A model generated the notes under the pieces. The model was given only the letters and a program-made list of their open reading frames with translations. It had not been told where the DNA came from and did not search any database. The position numbers and the translations under genes were made by a program. Shown one piece after another: positions 16,482 through 27,100 of a stretch of 64,000 nt of DNA. The DNA is from Parapedobacter defluvii (lineage in GTDB: Bacteria; Bacteroidota; Bacteroidia; Sphingobacteriales; Sphingobacteriaceae): positions 620,001 through 684,000 of the forward strand of contig NZ_BMIK01000001.1 in assembly GCF_014642075.1 (NCBI RefSeq). The letters are read 5' to 3'. Position 1 is the stretch's first letter. Each line of letters starts with the position of its first letter.

Positions 16482-18620
16482 ATGAGTTACAACGAAATTA
16501 AAACAACAATCGATATGGGCGCGGGTCGCCAGATCGAGGTTTCCACTGGGAAATTGGCTAAGCAGGCAGATGGCTCGGTGGTGGTAAAGCAGGGAAAGAC
16601 CATGTTGCTTGCCACGGTGGTTTCCGCGCAGGAAGCCAAACCCGGAACGGATTTCTTGCCGCTTTCGGTCGACTATCAAGAAAAATATGCCGCTACGGGG
16701 CGTATTCCGGGCGGGTTTTTACGGCGGGAAGCACGCCTTTCGGATTATGAGATCCTTATTTCACGTTTGGTAGACCGCGCATTGCGGCCGTTATTTCCCG
16801 ATGATTATCATGCGGATACGCAGGTAATGATTTCATTGATATCGGCTGATAAGGATATTATGCCCGACGCGCTGGCCGGCCTGGCTGCCTCTGCAGCGAT
16901 TGCTGTATCTGATATTCCTTTCAACGGTCCGATTTCAGAAGTGCGGGTGGCAAAAATCGACGGGCAGTTGGTCATCAACCCCTTGTTGAGTGAATTGGAG
17001 CGGGCTACACTCGAATTTATCGTGGCAGGCTCGGCCAATGACATCGTCATGGTAGAAGGTGAAGCGAAGGAAATCTCGGAAGCTGAAATGGTGGAGGCAA
17101 TTGAGTTTGCGCATCAGGCCATCAAAAAACAGGTACAGGCCCAAGTGGAACTGGCACAATTGGTGGGTAAAACAGTCAAACGTGAATACAATCACGAGCC
17201 AAGCAATCCTGAGTTACGTGACCAGATTTTTGCGGCGACATATGACCAGGTTTACGCGGTCGCCAAGGCGGCATCGGCAAAACACGAACGCAGCGAACTG
17301 TTCAAACAGATCGGTGAGGCTTTTATAGAAACGACGTTCAGTGAAGAGGAGATCGACGATGATACAGCATTCCTGATCAAAAAATATTACCACGATGTAC
17401 AGTATGAGGCAGTACGTAATCTCATATTGAACGAGGGGATCCGGTTAGATGGCCGGGACGTCCGCACGGTACGCCCGATATGGAGTGAGGTAGATTACCT
17501 GCCTGCGGCGCACGGATCGGCGGTATTTACGCGTGGCGAAACGCAGTCCCTGACCTCTGTTACGTTAGGAGCGAAAGATGACGAACAGATGATTGATGGA
17601 GCGTTTATCCATGGATACAACAAATTTATCCTGCATTACAATTTCCCGGCATTTTCTACCGGCGAAGTGCGGCCTAACCGGGGCCCCGGGCGCCGGGAAG
17701 TAGGGCATGGTAATTTGGCCATGCGCTCATTGAAACAGGTGTTGCCTACCGGCGATGAAAATCCTTACACCATCCGCATCGTTTCGGATATCCTTGAGTC
17801 AAATGGATCGTCATCCATGGCTACGGTATGTGCAGGTACGTTGGCTTTAATGGATGCAGGGATAAAAATCAAGGCTCCGGTATCCGGAATCGCAATGGGC
17901 TTGATTACCGATGAGAAATCGGATAAGTATGCGATTTTGAGCGACATTTTGGGTGATGAAGACCACCTCGGGGATATGGACTTTAAGGTTACAGGAACGG
18001 AGAAAGGGATTGTAGGTTGCCAAATGGATCTCAAAATCAACGGGCTGAAGTGGGAAGTACTTACCCAAGCCCTGGAACAGGCGAAAGAAGCCCGTTTGCA
18101 TATCCTGAACGAGATGAAGAAAACCCTTGCGGAACCACGTACGGATTACAAACCCCATGCACCACGTATTGTTAGCTTTACCATCGATAAAGAGTTTATC
18201 GGTGCAGTAATCGGGCCGGGTGGAAAAATCATCCAGGAGATGCAGCGCGAAACCGGAGCGACCATCGCCATTGAAGAAGTGGACAATAAAGGTGTCGTGC
18301 AGGTATTCGCCGAAGACAAGGCGTCAATTGACGATGCAGTACGCCGCATTAAAGCGATTGCTGCAAAACCGGAAATCGGCGAAGTTTACGAAGGTAAGGT
18401 GAAATCCATCATGCCGTTCGGCGCGTTCATTGAAATTATTCCGGGAAAAGATGGACTGCTTCATATCTCAGAAATTGATTGGAAGCGGTTTGAAACCATG
18501 GACGGTATTTTCAATGTAGGTGATATCGTGAAGGTGAAACTGCTGGATATTGATAAGCAAGGTAAACTGAAACTTTCCCGTAAGGCGTTGCTTCCCAAAC
18601 CGGAAAAAAAGGAAGCGTAA
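16482..18620 (+). CDS. pnp: polyribonucleotide nucleotidyltransferase (PNPase)
   Basis: Degrades RNA 3' to 5' by phosphorolysis. The 712-aa protein shows both RNase PH domains: the first (about 10-140) and the second (about 310-545, with FTRGETQSL and [14 protein letters not shown]), the linking all-alpha domain, a KH domain with [13 protein letters not shown] near 574, and a C-terminal S1 domain from about 625 ([20 protein letters not shown]). Length and order are normal for the family. The gene follows rpsO but has its own promoter. Three GAGGTAC-type heptads and a bidirectional terminator lie right after its stop codon. Confidence 0.97.
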   Translation: MSYNEIKTTIDMGAGRQIEVSTGKLAKQADGSVVVKQGKTMLLATVVSAQEAKPGTDFLPLSVDYQEKYAATGRIPGGFLRREARLSDYEILISRLVDRALRPLFPDDYHADTQVMISLISADKDIMPDALAGLAASAAIAVSDIPFNGPISEVRVAKIDGQLVINPLLSELERATLEFIVAGSANDIVMVEGEAKEISEAEMVEAIEFAHQAIKKQVQAQVELAQLVGKTVKREYNHEPSNPELRDQIFAATYDQVYAVAKAASAKHERSELFKQIGEAFIETTFSEEEIDDDTAFLIKKYYHDVQYEAVRNLILNEGIRLDGRDVRTVRPIWSEVDYLPAAHGSAVFTRGETQSLTSVTLGAKDDEQMIDGAFIHGYNKFILHYNFPAFSTGEVRPNRGPGRREVGHGNLAMRSLKQVLPTGDENPYTIRIVSDILESNGSSSMATVCAGTLALMDAGIKIKAPVSGIAMGLITDEKSDKYAILSDILGDEDHLGDMDFKVTGTEKGIVGCQMDLKINGLKWEVLTQALEQAKEARLHILNEMKKTLAEPRTDYKPHAPRIVSFTIDKEFIGAVIGPGGKIIQEMQRETGATIAIEEVDNKGVVQVFAEDKASIDDAVRRIKAIAAKPEIGEVYEGKVKSIMPFGAFIEIIPGKDGLLHISEIDWKRFETMDGIFNVGDIVKVKLLDIDKQGKLKLSRKALLPKPEKKEA

Positions 18621-18623
18621 AGT

Positions 18624-18644
18624 AAGGTACGAAGTACGAGGTAA
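18624..18644 (+). repeat. heptad repeat, GAGGTAC family, 3 units
   Basis: AAGGTAC, GAAGTAC and GAGGTAA follow one another in phase, starting 4 nt after the pnp stop codon and running into the terminator stem. Related arrays are at 31133-31153 and 38981-39030. Confidence 0.7.
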
Positions 18645-18680
18645 AAAGCCGGGCTACCCAAGTGGATAGACCGGCTTTTT
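18643..18680. terminator. bidirectional terminator between pnp and GH92 gene
   Basis: AAAAAGCCGG (18643-18652) pairs with CCGGCTTTTT (18671-18680), loop 18 nt, with A and T runs on the two sides so it can work on both strands. It separates convergent pnp and the mannosidase gene, whose stop codon begins at the next base. Confidence 0.85.
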
Positions 18681-20921
18681 TTACTCCTTACCCGGCCACG
18701 ATTCGGGTTTCCGGCCGTAGCGCTTATTGGGTTTAGCTCCCATCTTAAATACCAATTCTCCTCCGTTAAGCAGATCTTCGTGCCGGATGTACGTGTTTTC
18801 GTAGGGTACTCCGTTGAGGGTAACCGACTGAATGTACTTGTTTTTGGTTCCGCTACCAAGTGTACGGATGGTGAACGTCTTATTTGTTGGAAGGGCGAAC
18901 ACCACTTCATCTGCCATGGGGCTTCCAAACACATATTCGCCGCTAGCCGGGTTAACCGGATACAGTCCCGCAATACTCCATACAGCCCAGGCACTCATCT
19001 GCCCCACGTCTTCATTGCCTGCGTAGCCATCCGGCCGGTCGTGGTACATGGAATCCACAATCTCGTGGAGCCGTTCCTGTGTTTTCCATGCTTCGCCGAT
19101 GTAGCTATACATGTATGCAATGTGATGACTGGGTTCGTTGCCGTGCGCATATTGTCCGATAAATCCGCTTGCATCCGGCGAAATATTTTCTCCGTGCATT
19201 TCCGATGGTGCAGCGAATAGTTCGTCGAGCTTGCTATTCAGGCCATCATTGCCACCGTATAACTGCGCAAGTCCGCGCACGTCGTGGGGTACGAAAAACG
19301 AGTGCTGCCAGGCATTCCCTTCAATGTATTGACTTTTGTCAAAATCGTGCTCAGACCAAAAAGGGTCAAAAGGCTCCACAAATTTTCCGTCGCTTGTTTT
19401 GGCACGCATAAAGCCGGTTTGACTATCAAAAAGATGGGCATATGATTTTGCCCGGTTCATAAACGTCGCGTAATCCGCAGTTTTATTCAATTTCTTGGCA
19501 ACCTGGGCGATGCACCAATCGTCGAATGCATATTCCAATGTAACGGTTACGCTTCCCCCTGCCTTGTCTTGAGGCAGGTAACCATATTCGATGTAGTCGG
19601 GTACACCCCGGATATCCTGATAGGCACTGTTAAGCATAGCCTCGTAGGCACGCTCTGCGTCCAAACCTGGCCAGTCTTTTAAGATGGCATCGGCCAGAAC
19701 GGGAATAGCGTGGTATCCCGTCATAGTATTCGTTTCCCAGGTGCTCAGATCCCAGACAGGCAGTAGCCCGTTTTCGTCGTGGAACGCCAGCAGGCTGTTG
19801 AGTATGTCCGTATAACGCTGGGGTTGGGTAAGTGTAAAAAGCGGATTGAGCGCACGAAACGTGTCCCAAAGCGAGAAAAGTGTATACCGGTTTGTCCCTT
19901 CAGGCATTATTTTGATAGCTCCGTTGGCGTTTTGGTAGGTGCCATCGGCATCTGAATAAAGGGTGGGGGCTACAGCCGTGTGGTATAGTGCAGTATAAAA
20001 GATGCGTTTCAGTCGATCATCTTGGGTATTAATTTTGATCTTTTGCAGCTCGCTTTCCCATTTATTTTCAGCTGCTTTACGGATACCGTTGAAGTCCCAC
20101 GTGGGAATCTCCCGCAAAGCACCGATGGCCTTATCATAGCTGGTCATGGATAAAGCAACCTTCATCTCAATCGTTTGATGGGTATTGCCGTCAAAGAAAA
20201 GCTGAACTGACGCACCTTTTCCTTTGTCGTAGGTTTCTACCATATCGCTCATATCAGAAGCCGATTGACCGTCGTTAAGGATGCTTCGCACGATAGGTTT
20301 GGAAGTGCGTGCCGCAAAATATACCTTCTGTACCTTGGCCCATCCCGTCGAATACCGGTATCCCACCAGTGTACTATCGTTCAATATGCTGATGTGCGTT
20401 TCCGTGGGGCTGTCCCAGTTGACGTGGAAGGCCAGGTCGAAGCGGATAATGGGGGTGCTTCCGTCCGGATAGGTATAGCGGTGGTAGCCGCAACGCTCAG
20501 TGGCTGTCAATTCGGCGTTAACGCCGTTGTTTAGCATGACCTGATAATAACCCGGAGAGGCCTGTTCGTCATCGTGGCTGAAGCGCATTGTTATCCGTTG
20601 TGTGGTGTCATCCAACGGTGCTGTCAACGGCAATACGGAAATATCCAGCCAGTCGCCGATGCCGGTACCACTTAAATGCATGTGGCTGAATCCGGCAATC
20701 AGGCTATCGCTGTAATGGTATCCACTGCACCAATCCCAGCCTCCGCGGCCATTGTCGGGACTTAACTGTACCATACCGAACGGGACAGTAGCGCCCGGGA
20801 ACGTATGGCCATGGCCACCGGTTCCGATGAATGGGTCCACATAGGAAATCAACGAATCCTGGGCCTGTATAGGTAAACTGAAGCCGATGAGAACGGCAAA
20901 AGTGCTTAAACGCATTAGCAT
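18681..20921 (-). CDS. GH92 family alpha-mannosidase
   Basis: A 746-aa secreted exo-alpha-mannosidase, calcium-dependent by family knowledge, that removes terminal alpha-linked mannose from N-glycans or mannans. Signal peptide about 1-20 (SLPIQAQ). The N-terminal beta domain begins YVDPFIGTGGHGHTFPGA, the entry signature of GH92, and continues with GYHYSDSLIAGFSHMHLSGTG. The (alpha/alpha)6 domain has DIRGVPDYIEYGYLP, EGNAWQHSFFVPHDV and AGNEDVGQMSAWAVWS near the C-terminus, close to the GNDDCGQMSAW string usual in the family. ATG codons at 20921 and 20915 are both possible starts. A LacI-type regulator is divergently encoded and is the likely regulator. Confidence 0.95.
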   Translation of the reverse strand: MLMRLSTFAVLIGFSLPIQAQDSLISYVDPFIGTGGHGHTFPGATVPFGMVQLSPDNGRGGWDWCSGYHYSDSLIAGFSHMHLSGTGIGDWLDISVLPLTAPLDDTTQRITMRFSHDDEQASPGYYQVMLNNGVNAELTATERCGYHRYTYPDGSTPIIRFDLAFHVNWDSPTETHISILNDSTLVGYRYSTGWAKVQKVYFAARTSKPIVRSILNDGQSASDMSDMVETYDKGKGASVQLFFDGNTHQTIEMKVALSMTSYDKAIGALREIPTWDFNGIRKAAENKWESELQKIKINTQDDRLKRIFYTALYHTAVAPTLYSDADGTYQNANGAIKIMPEGTNRYTLFSLWDTFRALNPLFTLTQPQRYTDILNSLLAFHDENGLLPVWDLSTWETNTMTGYHAIPVLADAILKDWPGLDAERAYEAMLNSAYQDIRGVPDYIEYGYLPQDKAGGSVTVTLEYAFDDWCIAQVAKKLNKTADYATFMNRAKSYAHLFDSQTGFMRAKTSDGKFVEPFDPFWSEHDFDKSQYIEGNAWQHSFFVPHDVRGLAQLYGGNDGLNSKLDELFAAPSEMHGENISPDASGFIGQYAHGNEPSHHIAYMYSYIGEAWKTQERLHEIVDSMYHDRPDGYAGNEDVGQMSAWAVWSIAGLYPVNPASGEYVFGSPMADEVVFALPTNKTFTIRTLGSGTKNKYIQSVTLNGVPYENTYIRHEDLLNGGELVFKMGAKPNKRYGRKPESWPGKE

Positions 20922-20956
20922 GATTAATTCAATAGAGTTGTCCGTATAATTTGCAG

Positions 20957-20988
20957 TAAAACTAATTTATTATTTCAGCTTCACCAAA
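20957..20988 (-). promoter_or_regulatory. candidate promoter of the GH92 gene
   Basis: On the minus strand TTTG (20988-20985), 20-nt spacer, TAGTTTTA (20964-20957), one mismatch in the last position of TAnnTTTG. The start would lie about 30 nt before the coding start. Confidence 0.4.
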
Positions 20989-21063
20989 AAAATCCATACG
21001 TTTGCCTGGGTGCTAAAAAAATTAAGCTTTTTTGCTAAAAAGCCGGAAGACTGGGAATCCAAC

Positions 21064-21112
21064 AGCTGAGAGCTGACACCCGATTGCCAAAAGCTGACAG
21101 CTGAGAGCCGAT
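21064..21112 (+). repeat. heptad repeat, AGCTGAC/AGCTGAG family, 7 units
   Basis: Units AGCTGAG, AGCTGAC, two degenerate heptads (14 nt), AGCTGAC, AGCTGAG and AGCCGAT keep an exact 7-nt phase across 49 nt. The array lies in the 215-nt divergent gap, just before the lacI-type gene, and may form part of its leader or operator region. Confidence 0.7.
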
Positions 21113-21136
21113 AACTAGTAAATTAACAATAATGAA

Positions 21137-22156
21137 ATGAAGAAAAAAATCCTCATCAGTGACATCGCAAGAGATTTAGGTGTATCGGTTACAACCGTTT
21201 CATTCATCCTCAACGGCAAAGCCAAGGAGAAACGTATCAGCGACGGATTAACCAAGCGCGTACTCGACTATGTAAAGAAGGTGGGATATAAGCCCAATGA
21301 ACTGGCTAAAAGCCTGCGTACCGGGAAAACCAAGATCATCGGTTTGGTGATTGAAGACATTTCCAATCCGTTTTTTGCCAATATTGCCAGGCTTATTGAG
21401 GCAAAAGCATACAGCAAAGGCTATCGTATTTTATATTGCAGCACCGACAATCAGCCTGAAAAGACCATCGAACTCATTGAACTGTTCCGGGATCGGCATG
21501 TAGATGGATATATTATTACCCCCTCCGAGGGAGTACGCGAGACCATTGAATCGCTGATTGGCAATCATTTGCCACTGGTCCTGTTTGATCGGTATATACC
21601 CGGTATCGATGCTAACTATGTGATTTCCGATAATTTAAAGGGGGCGTATGACGCCACCGCACACCTGGCCCAACGGGGGTATAAGCGGATTGCATTGGTT
21701 ACCCTCTACTCTTCGCAAACGCAGATGCGGGATCGTATGAACGGTTACATGCGGGCCATCGATACCTATCAATTGCAGCCGTATGTCAAAAAAGTGAATA
21801 TGGAAGACGACGAGCAGACGGCAATTCAGGATTTTCATGCATTTATGAGAGATCAGCAGCCGGATGCAATTTTCTTTGCTACCAATTACTTAGCTATCAG
21901 AGGGCTCAAGGCGCTCAAGCAACGTGATATGCCGATGCCTGCTGTCGTTTCATACGATGATCATACGCTCTTTAAATTGTTTACACCAACGATTACCGCA
22001 GTTTCGCAACCCATAGAGGCCATTGCGGATGAGTTAATCAATACATTACTCAATCAGCTTGACGGTAAAGGTAAGGAGACGAAACAAGTGGTACTACCGT
22101 CAGAATTGGTTATCCGGGAGTCTTCATCGGCACAAATTTCAGCGACAGCGAATTGA
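21137..22156 (+). CDS. LacI-family transcriptional regulator
   Basis: A 339-aa repressor or activator. The HTH reads [21 protein letters not shown] (residues 6-26 region) followed by the hinge helix [20 protein letters not shown], then a periplasmic-binding-like sugar domain ([43 protein letters not shown]). It is divergent from the GH92 mannosidase gene, 215 nt away, so that gene is its likely target and a mannose-related sugar its likely effector (inference). The gene's last 47 nt overlap the convergent msrB. Confidence 0.93.
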   Translation: MKKKILISDIARDLGVSVTTVSFILNGKAKEKRISDGLTKRVLDYVKKVGYKPNELAKSLRTGKTKIIGLVIEDISNPFFANIARLIEAKAYSKGYRILYCSTDNQPEKTIELIELFRDRHVDGYIITPSEGVRETIESLIGNHLPLVLFDRYIPGIDANYVISDNLKGAYDATAHLAQRGYKRIALVTLYSSQTQMRDRMNGYMRAIDTYQLQPYVKKVNMEDDEQTAIQDFHAFMRDQQPDAIFFATNYLAIRGLKALKQRDMPMPAVVSYDDHTLFKLFTPTITAVSQPIEAIADELINTLLNQLDGKGKETKQVVLPSELVIRESSSAQISATAN

Positions 22157-22490
22157 CACAGTGGCGTGTATTTTTGGCGGTAAATCGTTCACCGCAAAAC
22201 ACATGACCCAGGTGTCCGCCACAGTTCGCACAGACAATTTCCGTGCGCCGCCCATCGGAATCCGGTATGCGCTGGATAGCTCCCGGAATTTCATCGTCAA
22301 AACTCGGCCAGCCACAGTGAGATTCAAATTTGTCTTCCGATCGGAAAAGCGGAGCTTCACACCGTTTGCATACATAAATTCCAATTGCTTTGTTTGTAAG
22401 CAACGCCCCCGTGAAGGGTCTTTCTGTACCTTTGTGGATGATAACATACGCCTCTTCGGGCGTCAGTTCATTGTATTTTGCCGTCTTCAT
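22110..22490 (-). CDS. msrB: peptide-methionine (R)-S-oxide reductase MsrB
   Basis: Reduces methionine R-sulfoxide in proteins. The 126-aa protein has the family order: [11 protein letters not shown] with the first zinc Cys pair near 40-43, [28 protein letters not shown] with the second zinc Cys pair, and the catalytic Cys in RHCVNSLSL near 111. No signal peptide, so it is cytoplasmic, and it is a stand-alone MsrB without MsrA fusion. The start is supported by a strong Shine-Dalgarno (GGAG about 8 nt upstream). Its 3' end overlaps the lacI-type gene by 47 nt on the opposite strand. Confidence 0.95.
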   Translation of the reverse strand: MKTAKYNELTPEEAYVIIHKGTERPFTGALLTNKAIGIYVCKRCEAPLFRSEDKFESHCGWPSFDDEIPGAIQRIPDSDGRRTEIVCANCGGHLGHVFCGERFTAKNTRHCVNSLSLKFVPMKTPG

Positions 22491-22507
22491 CAGCTAATCT
22501 CCTCACG

Positions 22508-22526
22508 GGTTGCCAGCAAGGCAACC
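22508..22526 (-). promoter_or_regulatory. hairpin in the msrB leader
   Basis: GGTTGCC (22508-22514) and GGCAACC (22520-22526) form a perfect 7-bp stem with a 5-nt loop, ending 18 nt upstream of the msrB start codon and just before its Shine-Dalgarno. It may affect translation or mRNA stability. Confidence 0.4.
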
Positions 22527-22740
22527 TGCCTATGCAAATTAGTATACGCAAAAAGTAAGAAAAAGTTTTTTTTGTAGTCCCGTTCTATTGTAAAAATTAA
22601 ATCTCAAAAAACAAAATTTTTAAAATCGAACCGGGAAAATGTGGTCGATGGATATTTGTTATAAAATACATCATATGCGCTGAAATCGCAGCTTTTTATC
22701 AATTTAGAACGATTATAAATTATTAAATTAAGTCATCCAA

Positions 22741-22773
22741 TTGTCACCGATACGCCAATAAGTTATACTTTTG
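22741..22773 (+). promoter_or_regulatory. Bacteroidota-type promoter of the act-cox operon
   Basis: TTG at 22741-22743, 22-nt spacer, perfect TACTTTTG box at 22766-22773. Transcription would begin near 22780, about 77 nt before the actA start at 22857. The 366-nt gap 22491-22856 otherwise shows only the msrB leader hairpin. Confidence 0.65.
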
Positions 22774-22856
22774 TGGCATTGTTAAAAGGGTGTAGTTCCA
22801 TTGATTCAGAAAACCCAATTTTTTACGTTTATCATAATTTGTATAAAGTGCTCAAT

Positions 22857-24149
22857 ATGAGAAATATCTCATTAGTTTTCAGAAGAATTGTCAGGCCGGT
22901 ATCCGTTGCGTTGGTGTTGCTGCTTGTGGTTTCTTCGTTGCAGGCTCAGGATGCGAAAGAAGGGGAGACGATTTTCAAAGCCAATTGTTCCTCCTGTCAT
23001 AAGGTGTTCGGTAAATTCTTGGGCCCTGAATTGGCTGGGGTAAACGAGCGGCACGATGAAGCATGGTTGCTGAAGTGGATTCACAATGCTCCTGCGATGA
23101 TTGCATCGGGCGATCCCGCAGCCTTGGAATTGGATGCCCAGTATCCCGCGGCAGCCATGACGGCATTTCCTCAGCTTCAGGAAGGCCAGATCAAAAGCAT
23201 TTTAGCGTATATAAAATCAGAAGAGGAAAAGAAAGCGGCAGGTGATGCTGCAGGCGGTGCAACCGGCAGTGGTAACGGTGCGGCAGCGGCTGCCAGCGGC
23301 GATGCGAGCAACTTCATGATCATTGGCTTGGTGGCAGTAATTGCGCTGGCTTTTGTAGTGATTTTGGTGCTGAATCGGGTGATCCGCACGTTGGAACGGG
23401 TGATTGCGAACAGCAAAGACCTGATTCCCGAGCCCGAGCTTACCGAAAAGGAAGGGAAAGATTACCTGGGTAAACTGAAAAAACTGGCCAAGAACAAAAA
23501 GCTGGTATTTTTTGCGGTGCTGATGCTTGTTGTGTTCCTGGGTTCAGCAGGTTGGAAAACCCTTTGGAATGTGGGAGTACACGAAGGATATCAGCCGGTA
23601 CAACCCATCAAATTCTCTCACCAGTTACACGCAGGTGTCAATCAGATCGAATGCCAATATTGCCATGGGGGGGCGTTTAAGTCAAAGAATGCTTCGATAC
23701 CATCCGCTAACGTATGTATGAACTGCCACAAAGCGATTACGGCCAGTGACAAGTACGATGGTGAGTTGTCTCCGGAAATTGCGAAGATTTACCGGGCCTT
23801 GGATTATAATCCGGAAACCATGGAGTATGGCCCCAACCAACGTCCCATTGAATGGGTACGTATCCACAATCTGCCTGATTTTGCCTATTTCAACCATTCG
23901 CAGCACGTCGTGGTAGCCGGCGTGGAATGCCAAACCTGCCACGGACCGATTGAGACGATGGCAGAGGTATACCAATACTCACCGCTTACCATGAAATGGT
24001 GTGTGGATTGCCACCAGAAAACAGAGGTAAACCACCAAGGCAATGCTTACTATGACCAGCTGATTGCGGCACATGAGAAGTTGAAAAAAGGTGAGAAGGT
24101 AACCGCCGCCATGCTGGGTGGATTGGAATGCGGCAAATGCCACTACTAA
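22857..24149 (+). CDS. actA: Alternative Complex III subunit ActA, multiheme cytochrome c
   Basis: A 430-aa periplasmic cytochrome of quinol:cytochrome c oxidoreductase. Signal peptide from MRNISLVF to SLQAQ; then a mono-heme class I cytochrome domain with CSSCH; an Ala/Gly-rich linker; a membrane helix (FMIIGLVAVIALAFVVILVL); a second helix (LVFFAVLMLVVFLGSAG); and a C-terminal pentaheme part with CQYCH, CMNCH, CQTCH, CVDCH and CGKCH. Six c-type hemes in all. The start is ATG 22857, because the longer frame from GTG 22773 begins inside the promoter. First gene of the act-cox run. The extra N-terminal heme domain is discussed in the findings. Confidence 0.93.
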   Translation: MRNISLVFRRIVRPVSVALVLLLVVSSLQAQDAKEGETIFKANCSSCHKVFGKFLGPELAGVNERHDEAWLLKWIHNAPAMIASGDPAALELDAQYPAAAMTAFPQLQEGQIKSILAYIKSEEEKKAAGDAAGGATGSGNGAAAAASGDASNFMIIGLVAVIALAFVVILVLNRVIRTLERVIANSKDLIPEPELTEKEGKDYLGKLKKLAKNKKLVFFAVLMLVVFLGSAGWKTLWNVGVHEGYQPVQPIKFSHQLHAGVNQIECQYCHGGAFKSKNASIPSANVCMNCHKAITASDKYDGELSPEIAKIYRALDYNPETMEYGPNQRPIEWVRIHNLPDFAYFNHSQHVVVAGVECQTCHGPIETMAEVYQYSPLTMKWCVDCHQKTEVNHQGNAYYDQLIAAHEKLKKGEKVTAAMLGGLECGKCHY

Positions 24150-24195
24150 AATAAACACGTTATATAGACATACGCAATACTTAGATATAGCTTAA

Positions 24196-27100
24196 ATGGA
24201 GAGCAATAAGAAATATTGGAAGGGTTTGGAAGAATTGCAACAGACGCCGGCTTTTGTAGAGAAAAGCAAGGGTGAATTTGCCGAACCGATTCCCGTAGAA
24301 GATGTTTTGAACGAAGCTGGCTTGAGTACCAGGACCCCCCGCCGGGATTTCCTGAAAGCGTTGGGGTTTGGTTTGGGGGCCGTTACACTGGCGGCTTGCG
24401 AACGTACACCGGTACACAAGGCCGTCCCTTACCTGATTAAACCGGAGGAAGTAACGCCGGGGATCCCCAACTTCTATGCGTCCAGTTTCAAAGGGCAAAG
24501 CGTATTGGTAAGAACGCGCGAAGGCCGTCCCATCTTATTGGAGGCCAATCCTTCCGCCGTGGGATTAAACTGCGGTACCGATGCATCTGCTCAGGCTTCA
24601 GTACTTGATCTCTACGATACATCCAAATTGAAAGGCCCTAAATTCAAGGGCTCCGATATTTCGTGGGATGCGTTGGATACAAATGTAGTAACAGCCCTCG
24701 ATGCCGCCAATGCTGCGGGAAAGCAAATCCGGATTGTTTCCTCGACGCTAAACAGCCCTTCGGCACTTGCAGCCATCGCACGATTTACTGAAAAATACCC
24801 GACCACCCGCTTAATTGAGGTGGATGCGGTTTCTTACAGTGGTATCATCAAAGCGAATCAAAATAGCTTTGGCAAATCGGTAGTGCCGCATTATCGCTTT
24901 GACAATGCCGACATTATTGTCAGTGTGGCTGCTGATTTTCTGGGTACCTGGCTGAGTGGCGAAGAACATACCCAGCAATACATCAGCAATCGCGATTACA
25001 AGAGCCTTCAAAAAGGCAAGATGTCCCGCCATATCCAATTTGAGGGAGGCATGAGCCTCACCGGAACGAATGCAGACGTGCGTGTGGCGATTAAGCCGTC
25101 TGAAGAAGGACCGTTATTGATTGCACTTTACAATGCCATCACGGGCAGCAGCTTGCCGGGTGCACTCAGCACCAACCAAAAGGCACAAACTGCGTTGAAG
25201 CTGGTGGTACAGGAGCTGCAGCAGGCACGTGGCCGTGCAGTGGTCGTATCTGGATCTAATGAGGTTGCGATGCAGACCTTGACCAATGCCATCAACGTTG
25301 CACTTCAAAGCTACGGCAGCACGATTGATCTGGATAACCCTTCCTATCAGTATAAAGGCGATGACGAAGCGTTTACGACGTTCCTGGCCGAGGCAAACCG
25401 GGGTGATATCGATGTCGCATTCTTTTTGGACAGCAACCCCTTGTACAGTTATCCGGACGTAACGGCAGTGAAGGACGCATTGGGCAAGATCAAGTTCAAA
25501 TTGTCGTTCGCCGACCGTGAAGACGAGACGGCTTCGGAACTGGATGCAATTGCACCAAATCATAATTTTTTGGAATCCTGGGGAGATGCCCATCCCCGGG
25601 GAGGATATTATACAATCGTACAACCGACGATCAATCCGGTATACAATACCCGTCAGGCGGAACATAGCTTGTTACTGTGGGCCGGTGAGAAGACCGATTA
25701 CTATACATTTGTAAAAAACTACTGGGAACAGCAGCTGCTGGTTGGCAGCAGCAAAACGTGGAAAGACGTACTGCAGACGGGATTTGAATACAAAGGAGAG
25801 CAACCTGCAGCCACTTATAGCTTTGATTTTGCATCGCTTGGTGCGGTTGCCAATGCGATTGCTTTGCACAGCAAAGCCTTGGCTAAAGACGTCGAAGTTC
25901 AATTATACCAAAGCATAGCCATTAAAGATGGCAAACAGGGAAATAATGCGTATCTGCATGAATTGCCCGATCCGGTGTCTAAAGTAACGTGGGATAATTA
26001 CGCTGCCATCAATCCAAAGTTTGCCGAATCGCTGGGATTGGGTGAAAACAGTTTGGTAGAGGTAGCAGGTGAAAATGGCTACAAGGTAACGCTTCCGGTG
26101 CTGATGCAGCCGGGACAGGCCATGGGAACTGTCTCCATTGCAGTAGGGTACGGACGTACGAAAGTCGGGAAAGCCGGGGATAATGTAGGTAAAAATGCGT
26201 ATCCGTTTGCGAAGTTGGCGAATGGTACACTGCAGTTCAATACGACTGCTAAATTGGCCAAAGCGAGCGGAACCTATGAGCTGGCGCAAACCCAGACTCA
26301 CCACACCATCGAAGGACGGAATGTGATTCGTGAAACTACGTTTACGAAGTACAAAGAGAATCCGGGGCATAATGCCGGCAAATGGACGGATTCACATAAG
26401 ACCTATGACCTTTGGAACAAGTACGAACAGCCAGGGCACAAGTGGGTAATGGCGATCGATTTGAATGCATGTACAGGATGCGGTGCCTGTATCGTAGCTT
26501 GTAACATCGAGAATAACATACCTGTGGTAGGGCGTGACGAGGTGCGTCGCCGCCGCGAGATGCACTGGATGCGTATAGACCGCTATTATGCGATCGAGCA
26601 GAGCGGTACTTCGTATACCAAAGAGGATGAGATCCGGAACCTGGACGACATGGAAAATGTATCGGTGGTACACCAACCCATGATGTGTCAGCACTGTGAA
26701 CACGCTCCCTGCGAAACGGTATGCCCGGTGCTAGCCACGGTACACTCTTCAGAGGGATTGAACCACATGGCGTACAACCGTTGCTTTGGTACCCGTTATT
26801 GTGCCAACAACTGCCCCTATAAGGTACGCCGCTTCAACTGGTTTAACTATTGGAACGATTCACGGTTCGACAATTACCTGAACAACGAATTTACCCAGCT
26901 GGTATTAAATCCGGATGTCGTTTCCCGCTCACGTGGGGTGATGGAGAAATGCTCGATGTGTATCCAGCGGATTCAGGCGGGTAAATTGAAAGCCAAGATG
27001 GAGAAACGCCCCTTGAAAGAGGGAGACATTACCCTGGCTTGCGGTTCGGCATGTTCGGCCAACGCCATTATCTTTGGCGATGCCAATGATCCCAATTCGG

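Noticed and set aside
21001-21040. Terminator made of A and T runs upstream of the lacI-type gene
   Set aside because: The AAAAAA/TTTTTT pairing has a mismatch and no GC core.
22773-22856. Longer N-terminus for actA from GTG 22773
   Set aside because: It would begin in the TACTTTTG promoter box and put 28 residues before the signal peptide.
25114-25665. 183-aa open frame antisense to actB
   Set aside because: Inside the well-supported actB gene; no family features.
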